A stretch of DNA of 64,000 nt from Nereocystis luetkeana (Eukaryota > Sar > Phaeophyceae > Laminariales > Laminariaceae). The stretch is taken from the NCBI GenBank assembly GCA_031213475.1, contig JARUPZ010000021.1:5618438-5682437 (forward strand), in the 5' to 3' direction. Every line of letters begins with the position of its first letter. Positions within the stretch are counted from its first letter, which is position 1. Below the pieces are notes generated by a model. The model saw nothing but the letters and a program-made list of their open reading frames with translations, was not told the origin of the DNA and did no database searches. Both the position numbers and the translations under genes were made by a program. Below, one piece after another: positions 25,901 through 40,600 of the stretch.

Positions 25901-28900
25901 AACAACAAAAACAACAGCGACAACAGCGACAACAACAGCGACATCAACAACAATAGCAGCAGCAACAACAGCGACAACAGCGACAACAACAGCGGCATCA
26001 ACAACAATAGCAGCAGCAACAACAGCGACAACAACAACAAAAACAACAGCGACAACAGCGACAACAACAGCAACAACAACAGCAACAAAAACCACAGCGC
26101 TCGACCAACTCATTCGGGGGTAAGCACTTTGTTTTCGGCTCCAGGCACGTGGCAAAAAGTGGGTTTCGAACCCTCTCTGCCTGCGCACTTTGCCGAAGTG
26201 TGCGGCAGTTTGGTCCCTCTATAGTGCCGGCTGCCCTTAAGCAGTGTGTGGAGTAGATAGTGCCGGTTGCCGCCGTAATGCCGGCATTGTAGAGGGAACG
26301 CCACTACGTGCCGTACGTTCTTCGACAACCAAAACAGCGCTCACGAAACGTGTCGCCACCGCGTGGGAGCGATACCATTGCGGGGGGGGGCATCTACGGT
26401 ACCCACAAAAACCTCTATATTTCCATCTTTTTACTATTAATAACAACATTTGGTCCTATTTACTATGGTCCCCCGTAATACTATCACAGCTGGCGGAGGA
26501 TTTCCAGACGCCGCGAAGTCACTCTCTCGCACCGTTAAACAAAACAACAAATGGAACTACCGTCGTGGGGCACTTATTACGGGGGACCATAGTTAATAGG
26601 ACCAAATATTGTTTGTAAAAATGATTAAAGTTAGTAGGACCAAATATTGTTTGTCAAAAAGATTAAACAGATAGGTTTTCATGTCTACCATAGGTCCTAT
26701 TAACTAGGGTCCCCCCTAATAGACATTGATATGAAGGCCAAGCGGTCCTTGTACGTACGCCCGGAGTACAAGACTAGACCCCTCCCCCCACCCCCCCCAC
26801 CCACCCCCCTCCTTACCTACCGCCCTCTTACACCCCACTTTGTCCCTGTAGCCCCCTCCCTCACCTATGCCCGAAGATAGCCTCCCCTTCCACTATGAAC
26901 GAAACGTCGCTTCCCGATGGGTTGTTGAGCAGACGGTACAGGTCCGAGCTCAATGATTTCGCCCCTTGCGCGCCCTCCCGCTCTGACAAAGCGGGGCCCG
27001 TCAGGCAAAGCGTGTGGTAGAACCCCGCGGCCACCTGAAGAAAAAATCGGGGAAGATTGAGAGGCAGGGGGAGAGGGTGTACAGGGGGACGGGGGAGGGG
27101 GAGGAGCACGTCACTTCGTCGAGCAGGTGCACCCCCGTATGATGGACCTTAAGCAATGTAGGCGGTGTCAAGGCCTCCGTTCGTGGGGGGAAACGAGGGA
27201 GGCGGGGAGGGGGGGGGGGGGGGGGGGGGGGCGGGTACTGATGTCAGGCTAAGGGCAGTAGCCGTATGACCATCATCCCCCGCGGGTCTGGGGATCGCGC
27301 ACTGGATGCTCCAAACAAACGTGGCGTTCGTCCGCCGGTTTGGCCAACACCCCGCACGACATTCATAGGCGCTCGTGGAGCAGCGCAGAACTGACAACAA
27401 CAACAACAGCAGCAACAACAACACCACCAAAACAACAACAACACCAAAACAACAACAGCAGCAACAACAACACCAAAACAACAACAACAACAAAAACAAC
27501 AACAACAACACCGAAACAACAACAACAACAACAACAGCAACAACAACAACAACAACGAACAACGAACAACAAAATCGTACGTATCAATCAATACCTGGCA
27601 AACGAACTTTTCCGAGAGCTTCTCGACGAAGCATGGTCGGCACGAGTCTTCCGTTGTCCCCGTCCCGAGCTGGCCGTGCTTATTTCTACCAGCGGGAGAG
27701 ACGATGACGACGACCACGACGACCGATAGCGGTAGGCAGGCTTTAGTATCGGAAATTGGATCACGAGTTTCGATATATTCTTGAAAATATCGGAATTTCG
27801 ACATCTTCGGGTTGATATCTCGGACGACGACCGATGTAGCGGTAGGATATCGGATCGCCGGTTTCAACTTTATTTTTTTCTGTTCACTGGTATCATAGAC
27901 GCATATATATATACAGATTTAACTATATTATCGGGTATCGTATATCGTATTGTATCGTATCGGACTCGAATATCGTTCGATATCCCGCTATCCATCACGA
28001 TTTTCCGCCGTGAGACGCCGCCCTCACCTCCCGAAGGGATACACTCGGCCTTCGGCGTCGAGCGAGATGGTGTGGTAGCAGCCGCACGCTACCTGGACTA
28101 TCTGCTTGCCGGCGAGATCAGGCACCTGGGCGGCTTGCCTAAGCGCCCCAGGGTGGAGGGGGAGAGGGGGAGGAGGAGGGGAGGGAGGAGGCGGGGAAGG
28201 GAGGGAGGGGGAAGGCAGCGGGGGGGGGGGGGGGGCGGGAGGGAGGGAACGGGGGGGGTGGCGGGGGGGGGGAGGGGCGGGAAGGAGGGGGGAGGGGGTG
28301 GGGGTGGAGGGGGGGGGTGGAAGGGGGGGGAAGAGTAGGGAGGGGGGAGGCGGAGAGGAAGGGTGGGGTAGGTGAGGGGCTGGGCAATGGGAAGGGTGAG
28401 AGCGGCCAGCAACTCTCTGGAAAGGCGAAAACGAGGAACGAAAAAAAGAAACGCTACCGTACACGGCCGCTCTCCCCCTTCTCCACACCGAGCGATCGGC
28501 GCCGTTTCCCCGCTTGTGGATGAACGTAGGCATCCACACAGCGCGCATATATAATATATATATACACATATGTATATATACTATATATATATATCCAAGA
28601 TAACGCGTTTCTTAAGCACGCAGGGAGAGGCGGGCGACAAAACGGCCAAGGACGAGAAAAAATAAAAAACGAAAAACGAAAAACGAAAAACGGACGAGCA
28701 CAAAAGAGGTTGAAGGCGCGGCCCCTATTTAGAAGGAAGAAAAAAACACACACACTATCTGGCACAACCAGCCTCCTGCCACCCCTCCCTCTCCCTCCCT
28801 TCCCCTGACCCGCCCGTTCGAACCCCTCCGACGATTGGAGCTCCCCCCGCCCTTCCCCCGTACTCAACTGTAACCGACGTCCACGTCCTGATATCGGTTG

Positions 28901-31636
28901 GACTTGCTCTTAGTTCGGATGATCTCTGGGTCAGTACCGACCAAGGCGGGGTAGGGGGGGCACTGTTAGGCCCTTTTTTTTCAAGCCGGTCAGAGCCTAA
29001 CGTGACTGCCCTGGTTTAATGCCGAATCTAGTCCTTTTTTCGTGCTGTTAATTTGGTTTCGCGGTTTGTGTTTATATAGGTGTATGTATGCACCGCCGTG
29101 GAGAAGTTGTTTGTTACGCTCGCGAACAAAATAAATAAATGAAAACATCCTCAAATTTCATTTTTCGAGCACTACGAGGTACATAACCCTAAAACGCGGG
29201 AAATGGAAGGAGGGGAAGGGTTTCTACCGCAGAGGCGTGCTAACGTTGGGGCTAACAGCAGTCTAGCGCTTTTCGGTCAAACTATCAATGGGACTGACCG
29301 CGCTCCAAAAGGGCAATATCGTTGGAAACCAGAAGTGCTTTACAATGTTACTGGTGATTTAAACCAGGCCTTGGGAGTGTTCGTCGGGTTGCCCTCTTAG
29401 ATTTTCTCAAAAATCAGTTTTTTTGCGGGGTGTGGTATCGAGCTCCTATACTATAATCAAGTGAGAAATAGGTGCCACCCCGCTATGGCAAACAAGCCTC
29501 CGCAGCACCACCCCCCCCCCCTACCCACCTCTCTACCCCCACGTCCTGCTCGCTCACCAAGTGCTCTCCCTGTGCCCAATCCCGAGCTGCCCGTAGTCGT
29601 TGCGTCCGAAAGCGAACAGCTCGCCCGACGCGCTTAGAGCAACCGTGTGAAAATACCCGCACGCCACCTGCTTTATCACGCCGGTGAAAGTCGGGTGCCG
29701 TACCTGCCCGTCTCGTCGTGTGTGTGGGGGGGGGGGGGGGGGGGGGGGGGGGGTACTCATGGTCATGGATGGCCGTAGTCGTATGATCATAGCCCCTCGC
29801 ATCCCTACAATGCCGGGACGGAGCACGTAGGGTTTTCACCGACCAGGCATCAGACATTGCTTGCACCGAGCGCGAAGCGCCGTGAGGTGTCCGGGCGAGT
29901 CGCGTGGAGGGTGAGCTGCACCCTGCTAAGAACCACTTTAGAGGCGGATTTCCTTGCATGTGGATGACGGCACCAATGAATGGATTTCATTTCTGGTGTA
30001 GCCAGTTTCCAGAGGCAGCAATGGGTCCTACTGTGTAGCTGCCTCGTGGGTGCCTCACCATATACACGCTGCGTGATACGATCATCCCCCTTGTGCGGAG
30101 TAAAGGTTCTCCCCGCACAAAAATGATCTATAACTTGACCGCCAGCCATGGTGACCGCCAAGAAATACAAGGAACAAAAAAACTGTACCCTGGCTGTCTA
30201 GCTCACGCAGTGAGAGGCGTGTTTTACAGCGTCGCCGCCAACAGACGCCATCCCAACCTATACATACCAGGTATATAACATAGGACGGGGGGGGCGGGGG
30301 GTAGAGGGGGGCGGGAGGAGTGGGAGGGGGTGGGGGGTACTGGCGGGGTGAGGGGAGGCAGGGGGGGAGCTCCCCCGTGTAGTAGGGCAGGGGGTCACGA
30401 TTGGGGCCAATCTCATAATACAGGAACCGCACCCGAGGGGGGGGGGGCGGGGCGTCCTCGTCTGTTGCTTGCCTTAGTCATTTGACCATTGATGACATCC
30501 CCCGAATCTCATACGATAAGCCTGCGAGCACTTCTACAGTATATTGGAGAAGGCCTTTCAACCATTGTGCTTCCCAACCATTGTACAATGCGAGCTTCAT
30601 TGAACGTATTTTGTGGCGCAGCGTAAAAGTAAAAAACAGTGTCATGGCGGTGCATAGCATACACATATTGCACGATTTGCCCTGAAACGCTGAAGCACAA
30701 GACCCTAAACGCCCCCCCCCCCCTCCCTACCCTACATAGCCTTGGTCCTACACGACCAACTCACCGGGGTGAATCTTGACAGGGTCCCTTCGAGGCCTAG
30801 CTGACCGTGATCGTTTTTGCCGAAGGTGTAGATGCCTCCGTCGGCCACCGAAACTACCTGCACAGGCAAAAAGAAAGTTGTGGGTGGATGAACAAGAAGA
30901 GGCGTGTTTGTAACGGTCTACCGGCTGCGGAAATATATATATCTTATGTATCTAAATATATATATATATATATATCCCTCCCCTCCACTCGCTCCCGCCC
31001 CCCCCACCCGTCCCTCTTCGCGCCCCTCACTCCCCCCCCCCGCCCAGGCCCACCCGCCCCCATCCCCCTTACCCCCCCGACCCCCCTCCTCCCCCCCCCA
31101 CCTCGCCCCACCAACCCCTCTCCCGAATCCCCTTCCTCCTCCCACCGTATGGTGCATGCCGCACGCCACGCTAAGAACTCCCACGCCCTCGAAACATGGC
31201 ACCGGGGTGGGAACAGCGCGGTGCCCCCTGTCTCCTTGCCCTAGCTGGCCGAAGTCGTTGCCGCCGAAAGTCCAAGTCCGATTGTCGTCCGTGACCGCTA
31301 TGGAATGGCGGTACGAGCAGGCCACCTCGAGATCATGAAAGCATTCATACAAACATAATACATACATGCATACATGCATGCATACATACATACACAATAC
31401 ATACACACATACGAACAAACATGCAGATATATGCATACATACATACATACATGCATACATACATACATACATACATACATACATACATACATACATACAT
31501 ACATACATACATACATACATACATACATACATACATACATACATACATACGTACATACATACATACATGCATGCATATATACATACACAATACATACACA
31601 CATACGAACAAACATGCAAGTATATGCATACATACA

Positions 31637-31670
<34 letters not shown>

Positions 31671-34600
31671 CATACACGCACACATACACGCATACATAAT
31701 ACATATACGTATGGGGCGCGAGGAGGAGACACGGGAGGGATGACGACCAACAGATGTCGCGGGAGGGAGGGAGGGAGGGAGGGAGGGAGGGAGGGAGGGA
31801 GGGAGGGAGGGAGGGAGGGAGGGAGGGAGGGAGGGAGGGAGGGAGGGAGGGAGGGAGGGAGGGAGGGAGGGAGGGAGGGAGGGAGGGAGGGAGGGAGGGA
31901 GGGAGGGAGGGAGGGAGGGAGGGAGGGAGGGAGGGAGGGAGGGAGGGAGGGAGGGAGGGAGGGAGGGAGGGAGGGAGGGAGGGAGGGAGGGAGGGAGGGA
32001 GGGAGGGAGGGAGGGAGGGAGGGAGGGAGGGAGGGAGGGAGGGAGGGAGGGAGGGAGGGAGGGAGGGAGGGAGGGAGGGAGGGAGGGAGGGAGGGAGGGA
32101 GGGAGGGAGGGAGGGAGGGAGGGAGGGAGGGAGGGAGGGAGGGAGGGAGGGAGGGAGGGAGGGAGGGAGGGAGGGAGGGAGGGAGGGAGGGAGGGAGGGA
32201 GGGAGGGAGGGAGGGAGGGAGGGAGGGAGGGAGGGAGGGAGGGAGGGAGGGAGGGAGGGAGGGAGGGAGGGAGGGAGGGAGGGAGGGAGGGAGGGAGGGA
32301 GGGAGGGAGGGAGGGAGGGAGGGAGGGAGGGAGGGAGGGAGGGAGGGAGGGAGGGAGGGAGGGAGGGAGGGAGGGAGGGAGGGAGGGAGGGAGGGAGGGA
32401 GGGAGGGAGGGAGGGAGGGAGGGAGGGAGGGAGGGAGGGAGGGAGGGAGGGAGGGAGGGAGGGAGGGAGGGAGGGAGGGAGGGAGGGAGGGAGGGAGGGA
32501 GGGAGGGAGGGAGGGAGGGAGGGAGGGAGGGAGGGAGGGAGGGAGGGAGGGAGGGAGGGAGGGAGGGAGGGAGGGAGGGAGGGAGGGAGGGAGGGAGGGA
32601 GGGAGGGAGGGAGGGAGGGAGGGAGGGAGGGAGGGAGGGAGGGAGGGAGGGAGGGAGGGAGGGAGGGAGGGAGGGAGGGAGGGAGGGAGGGAGGGAGGGA
32701 GGGAGGGAGGGAGGGAGGGAGGGAGAAAGGGAGGGAGAAAGGGAGGGAGAGGGGGGATACCATTAGGATTTGTGCTTTTACAGTTATATACCCAGTCTGA
32801 CTCCAAATATAAGCCTCATCTCCACGTTTTGCGGCATAACTTATGGTGTTTCATGTTTTTTACATCCCCGTTTTTTACATCGGATTCGTGGAGATCTCAC
32901 TGGAACTCCCAAATCCGAGCTTTTTCAAAAACACGAAGGCACACCCCTGCTCGTGCTACCTCCCCAACCAGCAAACTGAGCTCCCGCACGGCAATCATCG
33001 GTTGAAGACCTTCGCATACTGTGTTAGCGATGCCACCCGCTGGAGGTGCTCGCGAGAAGGTGCCCCGAAACAATCTGACCGAAGAACAAAGACATCGTTT
33101 GATCGAGCACCTCCTCGAAGGCAGCACTATGGGGGTCCTGGGTCAGGGCGCCATCAACGAAGCTGCGAAAACTTTCTCGTGCTCCCGCTATCAAGTGAGC
33201 GGCATCTGGAAGCGCTACCAGCAGCAGCGCTCCGACGGTGTGACGGACATCAACTTGCGCAACGGCCGTGGTGGGCACTCAGGCCGAAAAGGTATCGACG
33301 TGGAGAAACTGACCGAGGCCCTCGTAGAAATTCCGTTCAAAAACCGAACCACGCAGAGGGCTGTTGCAAAGCAGCTGGGCATTCCTCAACAAACTCTCCA
33401 AAAGAACCTGAAGAAGCTTGGTATGCGTGCGGCGTCCCGGTTCCTCAAACCGTTTTCTGACTGAATCGGGCAGAGCTCGGAGACTGGCTTGGGCGCTACG
33501 CTGGGTGCGCGATGCCCATAGTGGTCAGCGTGTGTTCGACACGATGGGCAACGTGGTGATGGTGGATGAGAAGTGGTTCTTTATCAAGAAACAGGGCCAG
33601 AGGTACTATTACGGGGGACCATAGTTAACAGGACCTATAGTACTCATAAAAACCTATATGTTTAACCATTTTTACTAACAATGTTTGGTCCTGTTAACTA
33701 TGGCCCCCCGTAATACCTGGGGCAAGGTGAGGAACTACCCACGCACAGAGTTCAGCACAAGTCCCACATCAAAACAAGGTCATGGTCCTGGCAGCTGTGG
33801 CGCGACCGCGTAGAAACACGGTGGCGAACCGCAACTTTGACGGCAAGATCGGCATCTTCCCGTCCACCAGGCAAGTGCAGGCCCAACCAAACATGCAGGC
33901 ACAGGGCTGCGGGTCCGTGGGTGACGACGATGGTGGAGGTCACGAGGGAGATTTACAAGGCGAAGATGCTGGAGGATGTCTTCCCTGCCATCAAGGCTCA
34001 GTGGCCAGGAGGGCCCGGAGAAGTATCGTCCAGCAGGACAACGCTCCATCACACAACATCGCTAACGACCCGGGCATTGTGGCGGCGGGTACTGCTGACG
34101 GTTGGAACATCAAGGTGTTGAACCAGCCGCCCAACAGCCCCGACACGAACATCCTGGACTTGGGGGTTTTTCAACTCAATTCAGTCCCTCCAGGATCGGA
34201 CTACGCTCAACACGGTGGGCGAGCTCATCGAGGAGGTTAAGAGGGTTTTCACCGCGCAGGAGTCTGAAGCCCTTGGCAGGGTTTGGACGACCTACCAGTC
34301 CGTCCTGGAGCAAATCATGCTGGCGAAAGGCGACAACGACCTCAAGATGCCCCACCTGCACAAGAAGACGGCGAACCGTCGCGGTGCGCCGATTCCGCGT
34401 GGCTTGCGGCTCGCGCGTGAACTACGGTACCAGTATGGGAGGGGGGGAGCGCGGTGGGTACCGGTACTGCTGTACCGGTACGAGTGTACCGGTAGTGGTT
34501 TTTACCACTGTGTTTTGGTGGTTTTTGGATGGAAGAGGCTGCCGTAGATAGTGTAACTACTGCTGCAACCGATGTGGGTACGCCCTCGTCGCGGTGCGCG

Positions 34601-37600
34601 CCTTGATGGCGTTAACGGGAGTGGTGGCGCGTGTCGTCGGTGACGCGCTAAAGTTAATGAAAAAAAAAAATGCCTCATGGCCAAAATTTATGAAAAATGT
34701 GAAAACCCCGGGGATGGTATCCAGGCATCCCCTGGCCACCCCGGGGATTTTTTACAACTTCCCCCCCCCCAGAAATGCATGCTGCCCCGTGTATATGCTG
34801 TTCCCACACTAAAATCGACTGTTTTTACATGTGGCTTATATTTGGAGTCGTGGAGATGAGGCTTATATTTGGAGTCAGACTGCGCTACATGCCTAAACCT
34901 GTACAGGCTAGGCCTACGAATAAGAAAGAGCCTACGAACAACGAAAGGCTCAAGCTTTGGAGAACGCTGAGAAAAATCGGGCGAAAAAAAAAACGGCTCA
35001 GTGGACTCTACACTAAATCCAATACAATAGCCTATGCTCAAGGTTGTTTACAGATGGCATTTCAACAAGAATCTCAGGCTTGCTCAGATTAAGTGTTTCT
35101 TGCTGGCGGGCCCATGCTGTATGTAGTCCATGGGTATGTGTATCATCGGGGTATCGGGCACGAGTCATCGATACTATTAATAGTGGATATCGCAACTACC
35201 GCACAGATTGCCGGATATCGCATCGATCGTTTCGACATCCTAAAAAAATATCAAGCTTTCCATGTATCACATCGAGAGCGTTTTCCTCTTCACCCCCCCT
35301 GCGGCATTTGTTGTACGATTGACGGCCCGTGAACGACACCGAACGCAATGTTTCGACACGTCTAATTACCAAAATCGTGTCGTCGAATATCAACTTCACA
35401 TCGAATTTCGAAATCGAAATCAAATATCGGAAATCCTATCCACTCTCGACAGCATACCCAATATCGGTATCGAAACCATAATCGAAACCGTAGACAACAT
35501 AAAAAAAAGCGCAAATCGAACATCGAAATCGTGCACAACCAATTTTATTTTTCGTTATGTCGATATATCGCATCGAGGTCGATTTCTCGTTCGATACCTC
35601 CCACTTTTTATTCGGAATCGTATAACACCGCCGCATACGTGTATGTGGCAACCTGAGCGCACCTGCGTTTGATTTGAAAAGCTGGGGTTTATGGGGCGGG
35701 ATCGAAGCATCAGCATAGATGGAAGGCATGCATGGTTAGGGGGTACCGGTGCATGCAAGTAGAAACGTCGAGTTCTAGTGAGATTGAAATCGCATCCAGG
35801 AGACAGGCAAAAGGACACAACTGGTGCAAAATGTTTGATATGGCGTCAAAAATATCGGAATCGTATCAATCGCTCATGTATATATGGCGGTCGCGCCTGT
35901 GGTTCAGGTGGTTAACCTCGAATTCTACTTGTGTTTGAGTCCTGGGTTCGAGCCCCAGGTGGGTCGGACGTTTGACTTTATTTGCAAAAATAAAAATAAA
36001 AAAAGGATTCAATTGTTGAGAGCGCCTTGCAGCGTGGGTAGGCACAATTCGATGCGAGTCGACGAGGGAAGAAAAGGCTGAAATCTCCTCGCGATAAAAA
36101 CGAAGGCACGTACCGTAGCGGGAAGGGGGTAGAAGAGCCTGCTATGCGACCCCGGATCTGAGTTACGAGTTGGAAGGAGAGAGAGAGAGAAGAAGATGTG
36201 CGAAGACAATAAATGGGATGAGCAAGAAAAAAAAAAAAAAAAACGTAACACACCCCCTCGGACGATTTTCGAAGCTGGGTTCCTCGACAACGGGGAAGAC
36301 GAACGTACTGAGTACGACGAGCGATGCGTCTATACAACCTTCTCGACGAAAAAAATCCAAAGCCACCATTGCCGTTGCTTGTGCCCCCCCCCCATTAAGT
36401 CATTGAAGTTGCCATCGATATGCAAGTCCGCCTCACAAGCGGTTTTTAGTAGGATGCAGCTCACCCTTCACGCGACTCGCCGGACACCTCACGGCGCTTC
36501 GCGCTTGGTGCAAAGCAATGCCTAAGGCCTGGTCGGGGAAAACCCGACATGCTCCGTCCCGGCATTGTAGGGATGCGAGGGTCTATGGTCATACGACTGC
36601 GGCCATGCATGAGATCGAGTACATCTCTCCTATCGTGTACAGCCCCCCCCCCCCCTCCATGTTTGGGAGGAGTGTGATATGTTTTGACCCGGTGTGATAC
36701 GGTATATCAATATCGATTTGGATTTTCATTTGTCGATATCATATCGAACTCGAGTTCTCGTTCGACATGCACCACTTCTCACAACACCCGCATCGGGTAC
36801 TGTTTTAGACGAGCGAAGCATTCGGCAGAGTACAAACGCCAACGGCGTGCCATTCGTAGAAAGCGGCGTCGAACATCGGAATGGTATGACACGCATTATA
36901 CGAACTCGTGTCGACCAGCAAAATCTTATCCCAGACATACCAATATCGGACATGGTCATTAACCCTCTTAGGACCCCAGTCCCGTTTTGGGGACAAACTA
37001 CTAATAATTAGAGTGCTTTGTCCCCACATATGGGAGTGCGGTGCTAAAGGGGTTAACATCATCGATATATATATATATATATATGTATCACATCAAACTC
37101 GATTTCTCGTTCGATTTATATCACATCGCGTATAACATCGCCCTCACCTTAGACACTCGGCGGCCGGCAAGGTGACCAACTAGCTTCGGCGAGCCGAAGC
37201 CCCTGTCCGTGTGCCCGTGTCCCAGTTGGCCCCTGAGAGCACAAAATAAATAAGTCGGAAATGCAATCGGGCACTGGCCGGCCAGCAAGGCAGAAAAAAA
37301 CTATACCTGGTATACAGCATTTTCCCGTAACCCTATTACGGGGGGCCAAATTATATGGGACCTACGGTACCACCGAAACCTATATGTTTCGCTATTATTA
37401 CTAACGACATTTGGTCCTATTTACTATGGCCTCCCGAAGTAGCTTGTTTCTTAACTTGACGTGCCTAGCCCCAACCCTAACCCGCTGTTGATGTTTTTTC
37501 TTCCAAATTAGTCTTCCAAATTTACATATTTACAAATTTCCATTTCAAGAATAACATTCTTGAAAATTTACTTTGAAAACGGACTCCATGTCGAACTTCG

Positions 37601-40600
37601 TACTCATAGAGCATTTTTCGTTTTACCAGCAGCTCGCGACGGTAAAAAATGGGAGTTTGGGATCTTGGGGGAAACGGAAGTATATTAACCCCTTCAGAAC
37701 TCCAGTCCCGTTTCGGGGGGAATCCACTCAAATTCCAAGTAAGTTGTTCCCAATTGTCCCCAAAACGAGACTGCAGTCCTAAAAGGGTTAAAGCACTGAA
37801 CAGGGCATATTCTATCAATACAGGCTGCGAACGTCGTCTGGAAAAAAAAAGTCCGAAACGGACAAAACAGAAACAAAAAACATAGGATCGATCAACCCCG
37901 GGTCAAGCGGTTTTCAAATCTCGGGGATCGGGTAAGGTCGGGTCAAGAGCTCATCGAATCCGACGGGTCGGGTCGGGTCGGGTCGGGTCAAGACTTATTC
38001 AAATCTCACGGGCCGGGTCGGGTCGGGTCGGGTCGGGTCGGGTCGGGTCGGGTCGGGTCGGGTCAGGTCAAGACTTATTCAAATCTCACGGGTCGGGTCG
38101 GGTCGGTCGGGTCGGGTCAAGACTTACTCAAATCTCACGGGTCGGGTCAGGTCGGGTCAAGAGGTGTTGAAAAGCTCACGGGCCGGGTCAGGTCATGACC
38201 CGCGAGAAACGGCTTCCGACCAGGAATGGTATAGGTTAATGGTTTTGGCAGCTCGGGCGGGTAACGGTTTCCGGACGAACGCTAGTGCCTCCAACAGATC
38301 ATCTACAGACAAATCACTATAGATGTATCCATCTATCTACAGATAGATCATCTAGTCCCTCACCTGCCGTTGCGGGAGATCTGTGCAGGATCTGCCGAGT
38401 AGCACAGACAGGTCAAACCCAGGAAACATGCGCCATGATGCACCAGGGTATGTACGCGGACTACACGGCTCCTCCCACCCGTCAAGAAAACATGAATGAC
38501 CCACTGTCCACCACAAACTCACACAATATCGTGATATATCTATCTACAGATAGATCATCTAGATCCTCACCTGCCGCTGTGAGAGAATTGCGCAGGATCC
38601 GCATAGTACAGACATATCCAATCCAGGAAACAGGCGCTATATATATACACGTGCACACCACGCGAAATTAACCGGGTCCTCCCACCCGCAAAGAAAACAC
38701 GAATGACCTACTGCAGTACATCATGCATACAAGAACGGGAATGATATCTGCCTTGAAATACCCACAGCAGTAGGTCCTGAAGTGGGAATCGGTGATCAGC
38801 CCGAGGTGTGGGGGGTTTCTCGCGGGGAGAGGCGGGAACACAAAGACGCACGGGCATGTATGCATGCTTGCGAGAGGAGGAGGAGCAGGAAGAGGAGGAG
38901 GAGGGGGCGGAGGAGGAGGAGGAGGAGGAGGAGGAGGAGGAGGAGGAGGAGGAGGAGGAGGAGGAGGAGGAGGAGGGAGGGGAGGAGGAGGAGGAGGAGG
39001 GGGAGGAGGAGGAGGAGGAGGAGGGGGAGGAGGAGGAGGAGGGGGAGGGGGAGGAGGAGGAGGAGGAGGAGGCCGACTTCCCGCCTTGACCGCTCGCTTT
39101 TTTCCTCGGTGAACAAGAAAGGAAAACGGAAGAGGGTACCATTGATATCATAAACAGATCCCATCCGGCGCCAAATGATCTACTACGGTAGATAGAGCAG
39201 ATCACAGAATAGGATGTTTTTTTGCGAAGATAACTTGTTTTGAGACCAATTTGGTTGTGAGTGTCTCGTGGTCTGTTTCCTATTTTTTAAAAAGGCCCCA
39301 AACCCACGAATTTTTGGGATATTTCCCAAGATTTTGGCAAAAAGAAAGTGTGCCCAAAAATGCCGCTTTTGACCTCAACCCCTATAGTGCTGCAGTCCCG
39401 TTTCGGGGACAAACCACTCTAATTGTAAGTAGTGTGTCCCCAAAACGGAACTGCAGTCCTAAAAGGCTTAATTATTCTTGGAAAGGACAAGGCTCCATGG
39501 GGTTGTTGGGGTCATCATTACACGAGAAGGAGACCACAAGAAAAAACCACCCAACGGCTTCAACTAAATTCTTCGCCGCACAAATCAATCTGATGAATCA
39601 GTTTTAGTTTAGGGGTACGCCTGCCTCCTCTGAAAGGTCTACCACTCTCGGCGTGAATATAAGGAACGTTTTGTATTGGTATTAATGTATAAACGGTCAT
39701 TATATTTCAGACCAGACTGGTACAATAGACCATGAGCGTAAATACAAGGACCGTTTTGTATTGATATTAATGTATATACGGTCCTTATATTTCCGCCCAG
39801 GCTGATACAATATACCTTGAGTGTAAAAACAAGGACCGGTTTATATTGATATTAACGTAAAAACGGTCCTTACATTTCCACCCGGACTGGTACAACAGAC
39901 CATGAAACAGGGGGTCCATTGACATTCCTGATGCGTGGATGAAATCAGGGATCTATATATCCGCCCTGGAATAGTAGGGTCTGCTACTGGCTGACTCAGT
40001 CAGCGGCGATAATACTTGTCGTCAAAAAATCAATAAGTTTACACTGGTTTTGCAGCTGTAGGCTGCTGTCTCTCCTCTCTGCCCTCTCCTGCCGACACGC
40101 ATTTTCTTGGGTTTCCTTGCTATCATACGGCGTGTTTCTTGAGCATATGCTCAAGATGAAACTGCTGGCGAATATACCGGCCAGGTCAATCAGTATGTTA
40201 CTACTGCTAGTAGATTACTACTGCCAGTAGATATTGTACCAGTGCGCAGCCTTACTAAGAGGGGATCTGTCTGATCTGTGTCCGATACGTAAGGATGTAT
40301 CGGCTGTTGCGCTTCACCACAGCTCTGTTCTCTCAGCTACTGTAGCTCACCACTCGTTGTGGCCGCAGGTCTGCAGCTCCCCCTCTGCAGTCACGACCTG
40401 CAGGTGCTCGCAGCCGTTGCTGGAGTTGACCAGGGAGACGCGACCAGACGACCGAAAGCTCGGCTCTTCGAGGGGCACCTGTTGCGAGGTAGGAAGGGGG
40501 CGTGTTTGCGCATGTTTTCTAGCGTATCACATGTTGGACCGAGAGAATATCTACAGAGAGATCATCTACAGATATATCAGACACAGATATATATATATAT

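Larger units (their letters stand above)
32791..34885 (+). mobile_element. Tc1/mariner-like DNA transposon, decayed
   Basis: Inverted ends at 32791-32826 and 34849-34885 share CAGTCTGACTCCAAATATAA and the following 14 bases. TA lies at 32789-32790 and 34886-34887. An extra partial copy of the right end (34831-34849) precedes the terminus. It carries one transposase pseudogene and one M MITE, inside the 6-kb RCC1-BTB intron. Confidence 0.9.

Noticed and set aside
31298-33005. Very long frames (340-540 codons) of repeating SLPP or GREG on both strands
   Set aside because: They are translations of the GGGA and CATA arrays and have no other protein features.
35885-35970. Second tRNA gene
   Set aside because: T-arm-like and D-arm-like parts exist, but the acceptor arms do not pair. 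It is better read as a SINE head.
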